Source: Dyella tabacisoli (GTDB lineage Bacteria > Pseudomonadota > Gammaproteobacteria > Xanthomonadales > Rhodanobacteraceae). Taken from it: DNA of 64,000 bases. The position numbers and the translations under genes were made by a program. The stretch is from NCBI RefSeq assembly GCF_003350925.1, contig NZ_KZ857174.1, positions 1 to 64,000 of the forward strand, given 5' to 3'. Each line of letters begins with the position of its first letter. The stretch's first letter is position 1. Below are positions 60,941 through 64,000 of this stretch, piece after piece. Below the pieces are notes generated by a model. It worked only from the letters and a program-made list of their open reading frames with translations, did no database searches and was not told the DNA's origin.

Positions 60941-61084
60941 TAGCGATCGTCCTGCTGCGACGACGGGCAGAGGTAGATGCGATTGTGCAGTAGACAGGCT
61001 CTCACGCTGCGGCGACTCATCCCTGTTTGATGCGCGAGTATAAGCGTGGCGGCACGGTTGCTGGTGAACCGCGCGCCAGCATCC

Positions 61085-61804
61085 CTAGATCTTTCGGTAC
61101 AACAAATCCCATACGCCATGGCCGAGCTTCAAGCCACGCCGCTCGAAATGGGTTTCGATGCGCCACTCCGGCTTCTCCGCATACTCGCCTGGGCCAAGTT
61201 GATTGCGCCAGTCCGGTGCGGCTTCCATCACTTCCAGCATGTGTTCGGCATAGGGTTGCCAATCAGTCGCCAGATGCAGCAGGCCATCTGGCGCCATGCG
61301 CGAGGCAAGCATGGCGACGAAGTCGGGCTGGATGATGCGGCGCTTGTTATGGCGTTTCTTATGCCATGGGTCGGGAAACCAGATGCGCGCCTCAGCCAGC
61401 GTGCTGGGGGCGATCTCGTTTTCAAGCACCTCAACGGCATCGTGCTTGTATAGCCGCACATTGCTCGCATCGCGGGCAGCCAGCGCATTCATCAGTCGGC
61501 CGACACCGGGGCCGTGCACTTCGATGCCGATGAAATCCCGCGCCCGGTCGTGCTCGCTGGCCCAAGCCAGTGCCTCGCCGTTGCCAAAGCCGATTTCCAG
61601 CACCAGCGGAGCGGAGCGGCCGAAACGGCTGGAATAATCCTGCGCGGCACCGCTGTAGTCGATGCCGTAACGCGACCAGTGCTCATCGAATGCGCGTTGC
61701 TGCGCTGGCGTCATGCGGCCTTCGCGCAGTACGAAGCTGCGGATGCGGCGCATATATTCCGGGACGTTGCCGCTGCTGTGGTCGGGGGTATCGGTCATGG
61801 TCAT
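61085..61804 (-). CDS. trmB: tRNA (guanine-N7)-methyltransferase TrmB
   Basis: The 239-residue enzyme methylates G46 of tRNA. It carries [15 protein letters not shown] (SAM binding), [14 protein letters not shown] and [18 protein letters not shown], all family signatures. ATG at 61804 overlaps the thiG stop by one base (TGATG), so translation is coupled; ATG at 61798 is an alternative. It is the third gene of thiS-thiG-trmB. Confidence 0.94.
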   Translation of the reverse strand: MTMTDTPDHSSGNVPEYMRRIRSFVLREGRMTPAQQRAFDEHWSRYGIDYSGAAQDYSSRFGRSAPLVLEIGFGNGEALAWASEHDRARDFIGIEVHGPGVGRLMNALAARDASNVRLYKHDAVEVLENEIAPSTLAEARIWFPDPWHKKRHNKRRIIQPDFVAMLASRMAPDGLLHLATDWQPYAEHMLEVMEAAPDWRNQLGPGEYAEKPEWRIETHFERRGLKLGHGVWDLLYRKI

Positions 61805-62604
61805 CAACCAATCGTGCCGTCGATCGGGCTGGAGGCCGAAGCGAAGCGTTTGCGCGGAATGCGCCCGGCGTGAAAGGCGGCACGCCCGGCCTGAATCGCC
61901 AATTTCATCGCATGCGCCATCAAGACGGGGTTTTTGGCGCCGGCAATGGCCGAATTCATCAACACGCCATCGCAACCCAGCTCCATCGCGATGGCCGCGT
62001 CAGAGGCCGTGCCTACGCCGGCGTCGATGATGATCGGCACATTGGCGTTCTCGATGATTTCCAGCAGGTTGTAGCGGTTCTGGATGCCCAGGCCGGAGCC
62101 GATGGGCGAAGCCAGCGGCATCACCGCCGCGCAGCCGATGTTCTCCAGGCGTTTGGCCAGAATCGGGTCGTCGCTGGTATAGACCATTACGTCGAAACCA
62201 TCGGCGACCAGGATTTCAGCCGCCTTGAGCGTCTCCACCACGTCCGGGAACAAGGTGCGCTGATCGGCCAGCACTTCCAGCTTGACCAGTTTGTGACCAT
62301 CCAGCAGCTCACGCGCCAGTTTGCAGGTGCGCACGGCATCGACCGCGTTGTAGCAGCCCGCAGTGTTCGGCAGCAGGGTGAATTCTTCCGGCGGCAGTGC
62401 GTCGAGCAAGTTGGGCTGGCTGCTGTCCTGGCCGATATTTACGCGGCGAATCGCCAGCGTGACGATTTGCGCGCCGGCAGCCTGGGTGGCGCGGCGGGTT
62501 TCGTCGAAATCCTTGTACTTACCGGTGCCGGTGAGCAGGCGCGAGCCGTAGCTGGTGCCGGCGATGATGAGCGGGTCGGCGGAATCGTGAAGTTGGATAT
62601 TCAT
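61804..62604 (-). CDS. thiG: Thiazole synthase ThiG
   Basis: The 266-residue TIM-barrel enzyme makes the thiazole moiety of thiamine from deoxyxylulose phosphate and sulfur carried by ThiS. Signatures include [13 protein letters not shown], the Schiff-base Lys in HKLVKLEVL, and [20 protein letters not shown]-like sequence ([13 protein letters not shown]). The C-terminus has a family-typical [10 protein letters not shown] end. thiS lies 68 bases upstream on the same strand. Confidence 0.95.
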   Translation of the reverse strand: MNIQLHDSADPLIIAGTSYGSRLLTGTGKYKDFDETRRATQAAGAQIVTLAIRRVNIGQDSSQPNLLDALPPEEFTLLPNTAGCYNAVDAVRTCKLARELLDGHKLVKLEVLADQRTLFPDVVETLKAAEILVADGFDVMVYTSDDPILAKRLENIGCAAVMPLASPIGSGLGIQNRYNLLEIIENANVPIIIDAGVGTASDAAIAMELGCDGVLMNSAIAGAKNPVLMAHAMKLAIQAGRAAFHAGRIPRKRFASASSPIDGTIG

Positions 62605-62672
62605 CGGAGGGGGTCTTGGACAGGCTCTAAAGATTGCGGTAATGCCGGCGCGGCATGGCGAAGGGGCGCGGA

Positions 62673-62873
62673 CTAACCGCCGCCGATAGCGTGAACGATC
62701 TCGACCTGATCGCCTTCATGCAGTATCTGACTGACATGCAGGCTGCGCGGGACGATCTCGTGATTCAGTTCCACCGCCACGCGGCGGTCGCCATAACCGG
62801 CTTCCTGCAGTAATTGGGCAATGGTGATAGCGGTGGCGCAGTCTCGCGGACTGCCGTTGAGCGTGATGTGCAT
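62673..62873 (-). CDS. thiS: Sulfur carrier protein ThiS
   Basis: The 66-residue ubiquitin-like protein ends in the diglycine needed for thiocarboxylation (HAIGGG). It has [12 protein letters not shown] at its start and [13 protein letters not shown] in the middle, both family features. ATG at 62873 is the natural start; the frame continues upstream without similarity. It works directly with ThiG. Confidence 0.92.
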   Translation of the reverse strand: MHITLNGSPRDCATAITIAQLLQEAGYGDRRVAVELNHEIVPRSLHVSQILHEGDQVEIVHAIGGG

Positions 62874-62999
62874 CGGGCTATTGTAGCGATAGCGGCCTGG
62901 CGAGCAGGCATTGACGGCGAGCGCACCAGATACCAGCGCCATGACCGTATCCATGGCAGTTCCAATGCTTGCCGCTCCCGGTTACCATCCGCCGACGAC

Positions 63000-63073
63000 G
63001 CGGGTGTAGCTCAATGGTAGAGCTGTAGCTTCCCAAGCTACTGACGAGGGTTCGATTCCCTTCACCCGCTCCA
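63000..63073 (+). tRNA. tRNA-Gly, anticodon CCC
   Basis: The 74-nt gene folds into a cloverleaf: acceptor GCGGGTG (63000-63006) with CACCCGC (63063-63069), D stem GCTC/GAGC, anticodon loop TTCCCAA giving CCC, and T arm AGGGTTCGATTCCCT. The 3' CCA is encoded. It is divergent from thiS. Confidence 0.96.
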
Positions 63074-63114
63074 TCCCCCCTTGCTCCACGAGCTTACCTA
63101 GACCCTGCACCGAT

Positions 63115-63567
63115 ATGGCAGAACTAATCACTCTCGGTTGGCGGGAGCGGCTGGCGTTGCCGCAGCTTGGCATTGCCACACTCAAGGTCAAGCTCGATAC
63201 CGGCGCCCGCAGCAGCTCGCTGCACGTGGACACGCTGGAGAGCTTTGAGCGCGATGGCGTGACCTGGCTGCGCTTCACCGTCGACACCGACCGCCGCCAG
63301 CACACCCAGGTGCACTGTGAAGCGCCGGCGCTGGATCGTCGGGTGGTCACCGATACCGGCGGGCGCCGCACCGAACGCTGGTTTATCCGCAGCGAGGTCA
63401 CGTTGGCCGGGCGCACCTTTCATGCCGACATCAATCTGACCGATCGTCGCCATATGCTGTTTCCCATGTTGCTGGGGCGTACCGCGCTGCTTGGGCGGTT
63501 TGCGGTCGATCCAGCGCTTTCTTACACCCAGCCGCGGTCATTGGCCGTGGTTACGGACACCCCATGA
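63115..63567 (+). CDS. RimK-associated putative ATP-dependent zinc protease
   Basis: The 150-residue product has the family's aspartic-protease-like motif [13 protein letters not shown] and [26 protein letters not shown], ending [14 protein letters not shown]. It resembles the COG4067 proteins found next to rimK, sometimes called RimB, which may process or regulate glutamylated targets. Its TGA overlaps the rimK start by four bases, supporting joint function. Confidence 0.86.
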   Translation: MAELITLGWRERLALPQLGIATLKVKLDTGARSSSLHVDTLESFERDGVTWLRFTVDTDRRQHTQVHCEAPALDRRVVTDTGGRRTERWFIRSEVTLAGRTFHADINLTDRRHMLFPMLLGRTALLGRFAVDPALSYTQPRSLAVVTDTP

Positions 63568-64000
63568 AGATTGCTATTTTGTCCCGCAATGCCCGCCTGT
63601 ATTCGACCGCGCGACTGGTCGAGGCGGCGCGCGAGCGCGGCCACGTCGTGCGTGTACTCGATCCGTTGCGCTGTTATGTGCGAATTGCCCCCGGCGACGT
63701 CGCCATTCGTTACAAAGGCAAGGCTTTGCGCGACATCGATGCGGTGATTCCGCGCATCGGCACCTCCAGCACCTTCTATGGCACCGCCGTGCTGCGTCAA
63801 TTGGAAATGATGGGTGTGTATACCCCCAATCCATCGGATGCCGTGCTGCGTGCCCGCGACAAACTGCGCTGCCTGCAGATTTTGGCCGCGCAGGGCCTGG
63901 ACATGCCGGTAACGGTATTCGGCGACAACCCCGACGACACCAACGACGTGCTGGCCATGCTGGGCGATCCGCCGCATGTCATCAAGCTCAACGAGGGTAG
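63564..64000 (+). CDS. rimK: RimK-type glutamate ligase, N-terminal part (cut by window end)
   Basis: The visible 145 codons begin [18 protein letters not shown] and contain [21 protein letters not shown], both RimK features; RimK adds glutamates to ribosomal protein S6 or other targets. The ATP-grasp domain continues past 64000. The ATG overlaps the preceding stop by four bases. Confidence 0.9.
   Translation, partial: MKIAILSRNARLYSTARLVEAARERGHVVRVLDPLRCYVRIAPGDVAIRYKGKALRDIDAVIPRIGTSSTFYGTAVLRQLEMMGVYTPNPSDAVLRARDKLRCLQILAAQGLDMPVTVFGDNPDDTNDVLAMLGDPPHVIKLNEG

Noticed and set aside
62874-62999. TPP riboswitch upstream of thiS
   Set aside because: The region is short and shows no thi-box-like sequence; such switches usually precede thiC.
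63000-64000. Integrated element at the tRNA-Gly gene
   Set aside because: No integrase, repeat of the tRNA 3' end or change in composition is visible within the window.

Overview
The window looks like chromosomal DNA of a gammaproteobacterium of the Xanthomonadales, most likely the Rhodanobacteraceae (Dyella, Frateuria or Rhodanobacter type). This rests on the high G+C content, the 5S rRNA tail, the gene order mreBCD-mrdA-rodA-mltB-rlpA-dacA-ybeD-lipB-lipA-prc, the split class II ribonucleotide reductase, and C-rich intergenic hairpins of a kind I associate with that family. The assignment is by protein and gene-order recognition only; no search was run.

Layout. 1-200: the 3' end of a 5S rRNA gene, its terminator and a decayed second copy of both, so an rRNA operon ends here. 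254-6788: a YqhA-type membrane protein, then glycerol catabolism (glpR, glpD, glpF, glpK) and a PfkB kinase on the opposite strand. 7062-20743: one long plus-strand block for cell shape and wall (mreB, mreC, mreD, mrdA, rodA, mltB, rlpA, dacA), lipoate synthesis (ybeD, lipB, lipA) and the tail-specific protease prc, closed by a strong terminator. 21014-29761: a DUF4126 protein, then minus-strand genes for an M1 aminopeptidase, a membrane protein, an M17 aminopeptidase, a YigB-like phosphatase, a PstS-like protein fused to LysM and an HtrA protease. 30119-33964: class II ribonucleotide reductase in two pieces (nrdJa, nrdJb) with a histone H1-like gene between them and an NrdR-type box upstream.

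34290-48578 is accessory in character: a HAF-repeat autotransporter, a TraB/GumN protein, several short orphan genes, a cyclase-fold enzyme with an extra N-terminal domain, an orphan MASE1 sensor, a YciI protein, a META/DUF4377 lipoprotein, a KirBac potassium channel, a YgjP-like metallopeptidase, a PIN-domain protein, DUF1697, a CPXCG protein and nicotinamidase. 48575-60940 holds transporters and enzymes: YhhS-like MFS, cardiolipin synthase, a quinone oxidoreductase, a cysteine dioxygenase paired with an FAD/NAD(P)-binding protein, a TonB-like protein, a YedA-like exporter, an AraC-Ogt fusion, a Rieske protein and an SLC13 permease with RCK_C domains. 61085-64000: thiS-thiG-trmB on the minus strand, tRNA-Gly(CCC), and a RimK-associated protease gene overlapping a truncated rimK.

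How the genes work together. GlpF imports glycerol, GlpK phosphorylates it, GlpD oxidises it and GlpR represses the set. MreBCD, PBP2 and RodA form the elongation machine, while MltB, RlpA and DacA trim peptidoglycan. LipB transfers octanoate, LipA inserts sulfur, and YbeD is their usual neighbour. NrdJa and NrdJb supply deoxynucleotides, probably under NrdR control. The most unusual signals are the nrdJa-H1-nrdJb arrangement, the PstS-LysM fusion, a 35-bp repeat array inside long inverted arms, a 15-bp tandem repeat beginning at the rodA stop codon, and a dispersed C-rich hairpin family.
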